Positions 9,871 to 19,990 of a stretch of 64,000 bases of DNA are shown here, piece by piece (position 1 is the first letter of the stretch; each line of letters begins with the position of its first letter). The position numbers and the translations under genes are program-made. Below the pieces are notes generated by a model. It saw only the letters and a list, made by a program, of their open reading frames with translations. It was not told the DNA's origin and ran no database searches. The DNA lies in the NCBI GenBank assembly GCA_022495995.1, contig JAFEMH010000932.1:62001-126000 (forward strand), given 5' to 3'. Origin of the DNA: Adenophora triphylla var. japonica. Its lineage: Eukaryota > Streptophyta > Magnoliopsida > Asterales > Campanulaceae.

Positions 9871-10905
9871 CCCCGGCAGTAAAACGTAAGACCGAGTGCC
9901 CCGAGAAAGATAACGAGATCCCGTATCTTTCATCAAAATTACCCCCGGCAGTCAAACGTAAGACCGAGTGCCCCGAGAAAGATAACGGATCCCGTATCTT
10001 TCATCAAAATCATCCAACGGCAGTCAAACGTAAGACCGAGTAACCTGAGAAAGATAACGAGATTCCGTATCTTTCATCAAAATTACCCCCGGCAGTAAAA
10101 CGTAAGACCGAGTGCCCCGAGAAAGATAACGAGATCCCGTATCTTTCATCAAAATTACCCCTGAGCCAAACGTAAGACCGAGTGCCCCGAGAAAGATAAC
10201 GGATCCCGTATCTTTCATCAAAATTACCCCGGCTCGAAACGTAAGACCGAGTGCCCCGAGAAAGATAACGGATCCCGTATCTTTCATCAAAATTACCCCC
10301 GGCAGTCAAACGTAAGACCGAGTGCCCCGAGAAAGATAACGAGATCTCGTATCTTTCATCAAAATTACCCCCGGCAGTCAAACGTAAGACCGAGTGCCCC
10401 GAGAAAGATAACGAGATCCCGTATCTTTCATCAAAATTTACCCCGGCAGTAAAACGTAAGACCGAGTAACCTGAGAAAGATAACGAGATCCCGTATCTTT
10501 CATCAAAATCACCCCCGGCAGTCAAACGTAAGACCGAGTGCCCCGAGAAAGATAACGGATCCCGTATCTTTCATCAAAATCATCCAACGGCAGTCAAACG
10601 TAAGTCCGATCTCCCTGAGAAAGATAACGAGATCCCGTATCTTTCATCAAAATTACCCCCGGCAGTAAAACGTAAGACCGAGTGCCCCGAGAAAGATAAC
10701 GGATCCCGTATCTTTCATCAAAATCATCCCCCGGCAGTCAAACGTAAGACCGAGTAACCTGAGAAAGATAACGAGATTCCGTATCTTTCATCAAAATTAT
10801 CCCCGGCAGTTAAACGTAAGACCGAGTGCCCCGAGAAAGATAACGAGATCCCGTATCTTTCATCAAAATCTTCCCCGGCAGTCAAACGTAAGACCGATTT
10901 CCCAG
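9871..10905 (+). repeat. 72-bp tandem repeat array (about 15 units)
   Basis: The word CGTAAG recurs at 9885, 9957, 10029, 10101, 10171, 10240, 10311, 10383, 10455, 10527, 10599, 10671, 10743, 10815 and 10887: period 72 bp with occasional 69-71-bp units. Each unit carries CCCCGGCAGTCAAACGTAAG, ACCGAGTGCCCCGAGAAAG and CCCGTATCTTTCATC. Minisatellites upstream of the 3' LTR are common in Tat/Ogre elements. As 72 is a multiple of 3, the minus strand stays open over several units as a 24-residue repeat (FDERYGISLSFSGHSVLRL); this is probably incidental. Confidence 0.95.
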
Positions 10906-11099
10906 ACGAATACATCTGATTTTCCCCAGCAAAGGCTAACGAAATCCCCAGCAAAGTTAACGGAATCCCAAAAGCCAACGAAATCTCGAGTAGTACTCGA
11001 ACTACGAAAGGGCTTGATTCCCACTAGGGATACGTAGGTAGCCTATCATTAGGTCCAGCCCCTCGACCAAAACGGTCACCCTCTCCTTCGGCAGCAGAC

Positions 11100-11500
11100 G
11101 AAGTCCACCGAAAGGCCATTTCAAATCAAGGTCCGAGGCGCCTAAAAAGCCATCATCATCAAGGTCCGAGGCACCTAAAAAGCCATCTCCAAGGTCCGAG
11201 GCGCCTAAAAAGCCATCATCATCAAGGTTCGAGGCACCTAAAACGCCATCTTCAAGGTCCGAGGCACCTAAAACGCCATCTCCAAGGTTTGAGGCACCTA
11301 AGACGCTATCACTAGGAAAACAATAAATCGCAAATCATCCCCAGCAGAGACCGAAAATGGTCATTCCTATCCCCAGCCGAGCGGATAGCCATCAGACCGA
11401 AAATGGTCATCTCTTATCCCCAGCAGAGTTTCTCTCCAGCAGCCGACTGTAGAACTCGCTCATCAGGTTCGAGGCACCTAAAACGCCATCATCTCCAAGG
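11100..11500 (+). repeat. Second short tandem/dispersed repeat of nested element
   Basis: At least six copies of AAGGTCCGAGGC(G/A)CCTAAAA, each followed by (A/C)GCCATC, spaced about 20-50 bp apart, with a further copy near 11468. The block lies between two copies of a conserved GGGATACGTAGGTAGCCTATC stretch (11028 and 11539) known from Tat/Ogre 3' regions. Confidence 0.8.
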
Positions 11501-11661
11501 TCAAAGACCCGAACTACGACTGGCTTGATTCCCACCCGGGATACGTAGGTAGCCTATCGCTAGGTTCAGCCACCCGATCACTCGATCATCCCGCCAAATA
11601 TGGAGCCTTACTCTTATCGACGACCCCGCTTCCTTCGAAAGCGCCGTCGCCGAGGGGCTAC

Positions 11662-13422
11662 TGTAAGTGCTCCAATTTGAGCTTGTTAGAATTTTCGTTA
11701 GAAAATTAACGAAAGTTATAACATTTCTAACAATTCCTAACTATCCTAACATTTCTAACAAAGTGAGGGTAAAATGGGCATTGTTATTTAAGGTTAAACC
11801 TTAAAAAGAATCTTAAAAAGAAAAACAAAAGAATAAAACCACAAATAGCAATGGCTGGAGACACAAAAAGCCGGGCCGTTAATTTGAATTTTGAAAAAGA
11901 TTATTCCCCTTGTCCAAAGCTGGAGCTGCATTTAATGAACAGTGCACGCTGCCTGGACTTGTCCGCGCGGATGGGATTGTCATCTCAGGAGGGCTATAAA
12001 TTGAGCCCTCCAGTCACAAAAATAAGGAGGAAGAACAGAAATGCAACGAACCTCTGGCGAAATATAGAGAGAAAACAGTGAGAATTCTCAAGAATTGTCA
12101 CCTTTTTCTCTCCAATCTTTCCCAACTCATACTCATTCACTCACTCTCATATTCAAGCCCTAAACACTCATACACTCAAGCCAAACACTCAAGAACACAA
12201 GGAAGATTGGTAAACCCTCTTCTTCCTAACCCTAAATCTCATCCATGCATGCATCTTCAAACTACAAAATGTAGTTCTTTCATCTTCTTTCTCTAGATCT
12301 AAGAAGATCACCATGGAAGACCATCTCCATGGATGATCTTCTACAAAGATCAACATTATTTTCAAAGCTTTTCCTTCTTACTTGCAAAAATGCACTTTCA
12401 AAACCCTAAAAAACCATTTTCAAGCACTAAATCTTGATTTCAAAGGGTAAAATCCCCCTCCCCAAGCAAATGAAATGCTTAGTCCTAATGTACCCCAAGG
12501 ATGGTTTGGTATAGTTGATTCACCACTAAAATGTCTAGTGATCACTAACCAAAACCTAGGGAAATGGGGACAAGCATGGATGCAAAACCCCCCTTAAAAT
12601 CTTGTTTTCTTTCTTGGAAAGTTGCTGTCCAGTAGCAATTTTCCCAGACCTCAGTCCATGGTCTTAATTTTTGGACACAGATGAACTTGGAATTTGGTGT
12701 TGACTACAAAACACTTTTTGTAGCCAACATCAAGAGATTTCCAGACATATTTTTACCTTATTTTTTGGGTGAGTAAAACTCCTCTTTTCAATTTTTCTTT
12801 CAGAGGCTAGTTCATCAGCTTCTGGGAATCCAGATCTCATATCTGAGGTTTCCAGAAGGTTTTGACCCCTCAAATCTTCTCCAAAATGGAAATTTATTTC
12901 ACACAAAGTTTATTCAAGGAGTCTAGAGAAACTTTCATTCTCTGAGTTCATCCAGATTATGAAGTTTTAGGACCCTTGAATCCATTTCAAAATCAGGTGT
13001 CTGCTGCCATTTTCTTCTGGCAGAAGTGACTTCTCAACTTCAAAAGGTTTTTTGAGTACCAAATCTCAATCCAAAAATCTTCCAAAAAATCATGGGATCA
13101 GTTTAAAGTCTTAAAAAGACATCCCAATTTTTACTTTTTCCAGTTTCAACTTATTTTGGCCAAAACACACACACACACACACACACAAATGATTTTCAGC
13201 TTGGAAGACTCGTTTTTACGAGGCGCGTCGGGTGCACACTAACGTCCTTCCCGACGCGTAACATGACCTCCGAACCTAAATCTCTGATCTCGGGCTTTTT
13301 TCAAAGTTTTGCCCTTCAAAATTAAAATGGCGTGGCGACTCCGTTTCTTCCGGTTTTATTTGGTTTTTCAAAGAAACGCAAAAATCGAATTTTTCCCGCG
13401 AAAAAGGCAACACATCGTTACA
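11662..13422 (+). repeat. 3' LTR of nested element
   Basis: 1761 bp, TGTAAGTG...GTTACA, preceded by CGAGGGGCTAC, a plausible polypurine tract. It contains an (AC)n run of about 20 bp at 13166-13186. Close to its end it holds GGCGTGGCGACTCCG (13328 on), similar to the tRNA-Arg primer-site word of Ogre-type elements although it lies inside the LTR. No genes. Confidence 0.85.
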
Positions 13423-13427
13423 CCTGG

Positions 13428-13726
13428 ACCTTGCAGACGAACGAAGATTGGACGCCCAACTAAGGATGGAGAATTACAAAAAGAAAACCAAGGCTTATCA
13501 TGATAAGAAGGTGAAGAAGAGGTTCGTTAAAGTCGGCGACTATGTGCTCAGAAAGATCGAAGCAATGGGACTCAAAGTCCGTCAAAACAAACTCTCCCCC
13601 AATTGGGAAGGACCATACATTGTCACAAGTGTGGTCAGAGAGGGAACCTACCGCCTAGCTAAGCCGAATGGTGAACATCTCAAGCATCCATGGCACGCCA
13701 ATCATCTTATGAAGTATTACTTTTGA
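13428..13726 (+). pseudogene. Integrase C-terminus of the outer Gypsy element
   Basis: Continues the polyprotein frame interrupted at 8500. It reads RRLDAQLRMENYKKKTKAYH, then KLSPNWEGPYIVTSVV and WHANHLMKYYF, ending at TGA 13724-13726. This is the usual integrase C-terminal segment with the GPY motif (WEGPYIV). The frame is compatible when one copy of the 5-bp target duplication is removed. Separated from the rest by the 4.9-kb insertion, it cannot be translated as part of Pol. Confidence 0.9.
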
Positions 13727-14456
13727 CCGTCGTCAATCAACACTCAGCGCCCTCAGGGTACCCCTTTTGTGGTTCTTAATTTAAACTTTTGATTGTCATC
13801 TTGTGAAAAGTTTTTGGAAGACTGTAATTTTGAAAGTCTAAGGGATAATCTATAAATCCCAAGAGTCGTTGAAAGTGAATGGGTTGTCAATACGCTGTTG
13901 TTAATCAGAAATTATCAATAGAAGCTCATCACTTCACCGAACTTCGTTCATTACAAACTCAAGAAGCTTAAGACGGTTGAAGCCTGACTTCGACCCCTAC
14001 AACTACTTTGATCAAGTATAAAGATCAGTCGAAGCAAAGACTTCGACACTTACACTCACTTTAGCCAAGTATAAAGGTTAGACGAAGCCAGACTTCGTCG
14101 AACGCTATAACGGAATAAGACGACTCGTCCATAGAGTCTTGCCTACGAGCAAGAAACCTATGAACCTTCGTACTATTCCTACGAGCCATTGAGAAGTTGA
14201 GAAAATTCAAGAGCGAACAAGTGTCGACCACATTAGGACGACCTAAGTTCTAGTCGTCACTAACGACGACCAATCATGCTTGTCCTCAAACTTACTCGTT
14301 CAAAACAAGTTATCACATGCCATCTACGTTAACACAGATTAACTAACAGAAAACAAAGGCATTGAATAACTTAAACATAAAGCAAACATTGTTTAAGACA
14401 ACCAAATCAAATTGGGACATTGTTTGGGACATTACAAAACATCTCAAATAAATCAA
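13727..14456. other. Spacer between pol and antisense gene
   Basis: About 730 bp without recognised coding sequence. It contains several copies of GACTTCG and ACTTCG words around 13930-14110 and some repeats of TATAAAGRTYAG. It separates the convergent ends of the sense pol gene and the antisense gene. Confidence 0.6.
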
Positions 14457-17400
14457 TCACTGGGGGTCGGCACCGGCATCGGACGGGACTTCATCGGGAT
14501 CGGGGCCGTCTTCAACAAAATGAGCATAATAGGCGTCAAAGTTCTTTGGGACGACGACAGGAACATGCCACTCTTCCTTCCCGACCTTGGCGTCATCTTC
14601 CCTAATAATAAGGAGGTCATTACCAGTGTAAGGAACGAGGGGATGAACCGTACGAGTGTCGTCGTCGTGTGCTCCTTCGGTACAAAGGTCGACCAATTGT
14701 TGGACGGAGATAAGGTCTTTCATCGTAGGATCCACCAAGAGCCGCCTTGCCATGTGCTTAGCCCCATCCTTGAAAAATCCACTGGCATGCGTGGTAATTA
14801 GCTGGAGGCATTCAACACTCTTCTTAAATTCATCCACCGCATCAAGTCCAACTTTGGCCAAGGCAGCTTCATGGGTCGTCTTCATCCCTTCAATTTGGGC
14901 AAGAGCAGAGTCATAGCTGGCCGTCGTCTTCTGGAGCTTGTTTTCGCAAGCGCGAAGACCGTCCTGAAACACTTTGGAGTCGGCTTCAGCTTTGGCCTTT
15001 CCTTCCTTTAAAGCTTCAACTTCCTTCAAAAGGTCATTCTTATCACCCATCAAGAGCTCGTAGGCAGTGGTGAGCTCACCCACGTTGGTCTCCGCCTCTT
15101 TCAGCTTCTGCTCCGCCGTCCCTTTGTCACCGACAGCCTTTATCAGTTGCTCGTTGGCCCGCAGCTCGGCGTCAAGACAATCCCTATAATCAGCAGTCAT
15201 TGCGTCCATCATCGACGACATCTGCCACAACAAAATTGTTAACCTAAATGTGAAAGGACGGGAAGAAACACAAATTCAAATTGAAATACCTCAGTTTGAA
15301 TTAGCCCAAGACGGGCATGGAAGGTCTCGGGAGAAAGCTTGGCATCCCTCATCCGACGAGTCAGCTCGACGTCCCGGCCACGCCTGGTCAGGGCCGTCCC
15401 CAACAACAATGGATTGCCATTCCTTAGCAGGTAGGGAATCCCAGCTATTGGGGAGGCTTTAGCAATTAAGGCCGCCATCTCTTTGGCCTTCGCCTTAGTC
15501 AGGACAGTTGAGGACGAGCCAGGAGCGTCGGCTATTGGAGTGGAGGGATCCGACGAGCTGGGAGGATCGTCGTTATTCTTCTTATTCTTGCTCCTTCTTC
15601 CCTCAGATCCGGCGGGGTGATCTTTTCTCTTCCTGGAGCCTTGGACGCCGGCGTCACCCATTTCAGGGTTTGAATCTGTGCTCCCCACCGTCTCGTCGAC
15701 AACGATCAGTTGAGCTCCCGAAGCTTCGACGCTTGCTTCACCCTCAGTCCCAGCAGCTCTTTCCGGCGCGTCAACAATGGCTTGACGACCTCCAGTATTA
15801 AGCCCCCCAGCGACGGGCTCTCTCTCAATCAGAGGAATGGCTCCCTCAGGATCTTTTGGGAGTTCATCATTCCTCGTCGCTTGTTTCTCCTGACGATCGA
15901 CGATGGCGCGGGTGACGGCCCTCTCCTTCTTCTTTGTCCCCCTATCACTAGCTCGGATGGCTCCTTCCATTATTCTCTTTTCAATTCTGTCGACGTCGGA
16001 CTGAGTAAGGACTGCAAAAAGACAAAGTAAACAAGGGTTAGTTTTATCCACGATGAGACGAGAGACAAGTATAAGAATTGAGAAAAGGTTTCAAGAACCC
16101 AACCCCCATTCATCTCCAAGTGTTCACAACACTCCTCAGGACGGCTAATACGCGACGCCGCGCAAGTCACACAGTTTTCTCCAAAAGCAAGCTCATTATG
16201 GACGACCCAGACGGGGTAGCGAGCATCTAAACTTATTTTCACCAAAGGTTCAGGCCCCATCGCCGGCTTAGACATCATACCGGTCCTGATATATCTCCAT
16301 TGAGAGGCCTCTATGTCTTTATATGAGACCCATCCAAGATCCAATAAGTCATCAATCTTTTTCTGCAGCTCGTCGGCCCACGGAGCTTGGTAGATATACT
16401 TGTCGGCGACGACCTTGTTGCCCGCTGGATGAGGAAACTGCCATCCCACTCGGCTTTCCACCAAAATTAAATGGTTCTCCCAACCATACACCTTGTTGGG
16501 GATATCCAAGAAAAAGTTCTTCGTATTTTTGATTGAAGAGACACTCACAATAGACTTCCCTTTGTCCTTGGAGGTACTCTTAGTCACCCGGTAGTAATGG
16601 CGGAACACTTTGTTGCACGGCTCGTAGCCAAGGAATCTACAGACGACCGCAAAGCTGGATAAGATTCTGATGGTGTTGGCACTAACCTCCATGGGCACAC
16701 AGGCTGAGTCCTCCAAGAACTCATTAATGAAGGGATCTAGAGGCAACCTCAGGCCAAATTCAAATTGTTTGTAGAAGAAGCCCACCTTCTCCTTGCTAGC
16801 TAAAAGGGACTGACGACGGGGCTCGTACTCCGACAAGCTGAGATGCTCCAACTTATAGGTCGAAGCTTGAACTCTGTACGACCCTCGTAGAGCGTCGATC
16901 ATTTTCTTCCCAACATCCGGCTTCCTGAGCTCGATCTTGGGTATGGCCCAATTCCCTCCTGCCCCACCTCCAAATTCACTGTCAGTCGATCCAACTCGTA
17001 CAAACGTGTGATAGGCTTTAGCTGCCTGATTGCCCCTTGCACTTGTGCTCGGCTCGTTGGCCAGGGCCGGACGGCTAGGACGCCCGTCGTGATCCATGTC
17101 TACAAAACAAGGAGAAAGAAAGGGGGAATCAGTCCTAACTTCCACAGACGACGACCTACCTAGGGGCGACCTAGATTCCCCTAAAATCAAATCCCTAAGT
17201 GAATCACGACGGGACAAATAATAGTGGGCCTTGATGTGGTTGGGCAGATCGTTCATCGACCTAAAGGGGGTTATCATTGGGTCTCCATCCTCAAAGTCAC
17301 CTAGAACCTCACCTTCTGGGAACCCCAAAGGCTCGTCGTCAAAGTTGAACTTAACTAAAATCGAAGAACATTCAGGCAGCGGAATCTCTCTCCAAACCCC

Positions 17401-17655
17401 CTTAGCACATTTATAAACTCTTTGATTTATCCCAAAACCAAACTTAACACCTCTCTCAAAGCTGATAGTTCTGGGTCCCATAACTCTAAGTTCCAAAGCC
17501 CCAAAGAAAAACCCAGAAAGCGGAGAATAAATGAAGAAATTACCTGTTTCTGGGCTTGGAGACGGTTTTTCCGATGAGTTCGCCGGTGGTAAATCGAAGA
17601 AGTTCCTAATCCAAGCTGCCGGATTATCTAACGGTGGTGAAGCCAGAACAACCAA
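14457..17655 (-). CDS. Spliced antisense gene of Tat element (Transposase_28-like domain plus coiled coil)
   Basis: Three exons on the minus strand join in frame: 17655-16104, 16011-15290 and 15221-14457 (about 1012 codons). Intron 1 (16012-16103, phase 1) ends TTTTTGCAG; intron 2 (15222-15289, phase 0) runs CTGAG/GTATTT to TTGTGGCAG. The middle of exon 1 (FEFGLRLPLDPFINEFLEDS, FAVVCRFLGYEPCNKVFRHY) matches the plant family called 'putative gypsy type transposon' (Transposase_28). Exon 2 is acidic and Ser/Pro-rich with a basic stretch KNKKNNDD; exon 3 looks like a long coiled coil (GDKGTAEQKLKEAETNVGEL). Despite the family name it has no transposase signature; its role is unknown. Translation could also start at Met 17097, which lies just after a good acceptor (TTTTGTAG). 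Antisense extra genes after pol are known in the Tat lineage. Confidence 0.8.
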
Positions 17656-17780
17656 TATTGCCGAAAAGCGTTCGCACGGTGGCCGGAATCCTTTCTTGCT
17701 ACTCGCCGGAAATCGCCTCTTGCTGCTTTGCTCTCACTGATCAAGGGTGTGGAAAGTTCGAAATGAAGGAGGGAGGAGGT

Positions 17781-17788
17781 TTTTATAT
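17781..17788 (-). promoter_or_regulatory. Candidate TATA box of the antisense gene
   Basis: The minus strand reads CATATAAAAACC, about 125 bp before the Met at 17655 and outside the 3' LTR. It fits a separate antisense promoter. Position and sequence are the only support. Confidence 0.4.
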
Positions 17789-18030
17789 GTGAAGAAGATG
17801 GAGGGTTTATGCTCGGGAACCCAAACGGCGGAATGATGAGGGGCATTAAATACCCTCTGCAACTTTCGAGGCGAATGTCCCCTCAAAAGACACGTGTCAT
17901 CCAAGGAAGAAATCCCAACCATCCACGTCATCAATACTGACGTCACCATAATTCAAAATTCAAACTGACGGTCGTACGGATTACTTTGGAGGGAAAATGA
18001 CAACTCCTGGCCCGTCAAGACGACCATGAG

Positions 18031-18041
18031 TCGGGGGCCAC
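18031..18041 (+). other. Polypurine tract of Tat element
   Basis: TCGGGGGCCAC directly before the 3' LTR, the expected plus-strand priming site. Confidence 0.6.
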
Positions 18042-18972
18042 TGAACGAAATATTCTGCGATGGGCCGAGCCCAATACTTCGCTACGAGCCCAGAGGCCCA
18101 ACAGGCCCATCAAAAGACCGACGACGAAGGAACAGATCAAGGCCTCGGGTCATGACCCGTCCAACATTGGTTGGCAGTCGTCGCCATTGAGCGACCAAGC
18201 CCATCCAAACGACGAGTCATTGTACCATTGAGGAAGGGATTAACTTCTTGCCCATCGATATACCAAGAAGAGATTGTCGATAGTGAGCCAGGCCCATCTA
18301 ACGACGAGCCTTCCCTCGGCGCGAAACGGCACTCGTCCAAGAGTGAGTGTCGTCACTGAACGATAAACTCTCTCTCGTCGAATCACCCTTCAAGGAGATG
18401 ACCTAACTGGACGGACAGCTCCAAGTCGTCTCTTCTATTAAGCTTCCTCAACAAGCTTGGTTAATTAGCTAATTTGGGAGAATGTCAGACCTGCTACAAT
18501 GTCTTGTTACACGTGCAAACATGCAATCAGTAATAACTACAAAAGGCGTGCAGGTTGACTTTCCCTTATAAGGCAAGCTGCTTATCAATGTCAGATGCTG
18601 CAGTGTCCTTACATAGACGGACCAGTCCCAGCGTGACACGTGTACGCCTAGAAGACAGAGCTGATCCAACGGTTGGCATCCATCCCATCCAACGGCTCTG
18701 GTGAAAACCCTAACATCACTATTCCTACTATAAATAAGAGAGTAACAACATGGACACAGGTAATGCTTTATTGCATATTCACGTACCCACACACTTTTCA
18801 TATTTTTGCAACCATATTTCCAATCCATAATCTTACTCTCACGCCGGAGGGGCTTGCCGGAAGACCCCCGACGCAGTTTCACTGTTATTTCTTGTGGTGT
18901 GCAGATCACAAGCTAGCTCATTCATTCGCTGGACCCAAAGAACTGAGCCCACCACGCTTTCCTGCGCGATCA
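18042..18972 (+). repeat. 3' LTR of the Tat Gypsy element
   Basis: Begins TGAACGAAATATTC and ends GCGATCA, followed by the target duplication CACAT (18973-18977). Nearly identical to the 5' LTR, with TATA box at 18729-18735. Confidence 0.95.
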
Positions 18973-19088
18973 CACATTAAAACTCATGACGTAGAATACT
19001 GAGACAATGAACTTACTGATGATATGTGTGCTTTTTGGACACCAAATACTTGGGAATAGAGAAACAGTTTGCAAAACCAGAATCATAC

Positions 19089-19175
19089 CTGCCCAAAAGC
19101 AAAAGCTGTAACCAGCGGAGAACCTGTCTGCATTGCCATACTTACAAATCCTTTTCTACTCTTAAGCAAGGCAAC
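19089..19175 (-). pseudogene. DGAT2: DGAT2 gene fragment, upstream exon
   Basis: An 87-bp exon in phase 0 at both ends reads [20 protein letters not shown] then LVTAFAFGQ. This corresponds to the DGAT2 acyltransferase segment that ends in FGQ, directly before the WWKPGG block encoded by the exon at 1383-1480. Borders: CTCTTTCGTAG acceptor, GTATGATT donor (minus strand). Substitutions such as AFAFGQ in a normally conserved stretch point to relaxed selection. Upstream DGAT2 exons are missing. Confidence 0.85.
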
Positions 19176-19990
19176 CTACGAAAGAGAGGAAGTTTCACTT
19201 ATGAGATTAAACGTGTATCTCAAACATCAAAACAACAGTTAGTTATACGGACGAGGTATAGAGAACAGAAAAGTGTATACCAGACTTAAGAGAACATCTT
19301 AAAGAGAAATAGGCCAAATGGAATCTATTGAATCACAAACAAGGAGGATCAAAATATTCAAAAATTTTGCACAAACAATCCCAACCCCAGAAAGCAGATT
19401 AGTAACCCAAGACGGAAACATGCATCCGCGGATCTTAGAGATTACACCAAATTATGATCAAACCACTTACAAAAAAAAATTATATGGAATTTTTGAACTT
19501 CAATATCATAATCAAAGAAGAAAGTAATCAGTAAGTCAACGGATAATACTTTCATCAAACATAAAGGCAGCAATTCATCAAACAGAGAATTCAAAAGGAA
19601 ATGCAGTAAAATCTCACCTGGACAGTCATAAATTTTGGTCAAACCCTTAGAATACATATTTTAGATTTGTTCAACAATCTCCGATTCCTCAATTCAAGTT
19701 CAGAACACATATTGCATCAGAGTCTGTAGGCTTCAAATATGGTCTTGAATTGAAAAACCGATAGATTAGAGAATGGTAACCGTTCAATTGGTGAATTGTG
19801 GTGGTTATATAGATGGGGAGAGTAGAAGTTAGAGAGAGATATGGGCAGACGTAGGTAACTGTTGGGATGGGGGTAACCGGTAACCGTTGGGTTAATAGTA
19901 GTTGTCGGATCATTTTCTGAAAATCAATCTCAGTCGCTTTTTATCTTGGCGGGTACAAACGGTTAAACTTGATTTGTATTGTAATATAGA
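19176..19990 (-). other. 5' end of a gene-carrying Helitron, with possible chimeric leader exon
   Basis: The minus strand begins at 19990 with TCTATATTACAATACAAATC and then AAGTTTAACCG. The start of the Helitron at 27648 reads TCTATTATACAATACAAAG, then AGGGTTTAACCG. Similar 5' ends of ~30 bp with unrelated interiors are typical of Helitron families. Further in are a TATA-like CTATATAACC near 19808-19820, a Met at 19657 and a good donor (GTCCAG/GTGAG, exon end 19618), then an intron up to the DGAT2 exon at 19175. The leader frame ends in phase 1 but the next exon is phase 0, so no continuous protein is predicted. Its 3' end is not in the window. Confidence 0.6.

Larger units (their letters stand above)
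8501..13422 (+). mobile_element. Nested, internally deleted Tat/Ogre-like LTR element
   Basis: Begins TGTAAGTGCTCC and ends ATCGTTACA, flanked by the 5-bp duplication CCTGG (8496-8500 and 13423-13427). The right LTR is complete (11662-13422); only its first ~230 bp is found at the left end. Between them there are no gag or pol domains, only A-tract DNA, tandem repeats and sequence like the 3' untranslated part of Tat/Ogre elements (GATACGTAGGTAGCC near 11030 and 11541, repeated AAGGTCCGAGGC). The simplest reading is a deletion that removed the rest of the left LTR, the primer site, gag and pol. It sits inside the integrase of the outer Gypsy element and is therefore younger than that insertion. 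Confidence 0.88.
1765..18972 (+). mobile_element. Tat-lineage Ty3/Gypsy retrotransposon (with nested insertion)
   Basis: Two ~930-bp LTRs (1765-2694 and 18042-18972, TG..CA) are flanked by a perfect 5-bp target duplication CACAT (1760-1764 and 18973-18977). Order inside: primer-site candidate, gag, protease, reverse transcriptase, RNase H, second RNase H, integrase, a spliced antisense gene, polypurine tract. A second RNase H after RT-RNH and an extra antisense gene are known marks of the Tat lineage (Retand/Grande-like). Without the nested 4.9-kb element it is about 12.3 kb. By eye the LTRs differ at roughly 20-25 sites in 930 bp, so insertion is fairly recent. Several defects (gag frameshifts, two stops, Cys-to-Arg in integrase) suggest it cannot move by itself. 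Confidence 0.95.

Noticed and set aside
10010..10525. 171-codon minus-strand frame in the 72-bp array
   Set aside because: Produced by a tandem repeat whose period is a multiple of three; units with other lengths break it, and no start context or homologue is visible.
9871..10905. Possible CRISPR-like array
   Set aside because: Whole 72-bp units are repeated with no unique spacers, and the organism is a plant; this is a minisatellite.
16104..17655. Antisense gene as a genuine transposase
   Set aside because: Transposase_28 is only a family name; no DDE or other nuclease residues are visible, and the gene travels within an LTR element that has its own integrase.
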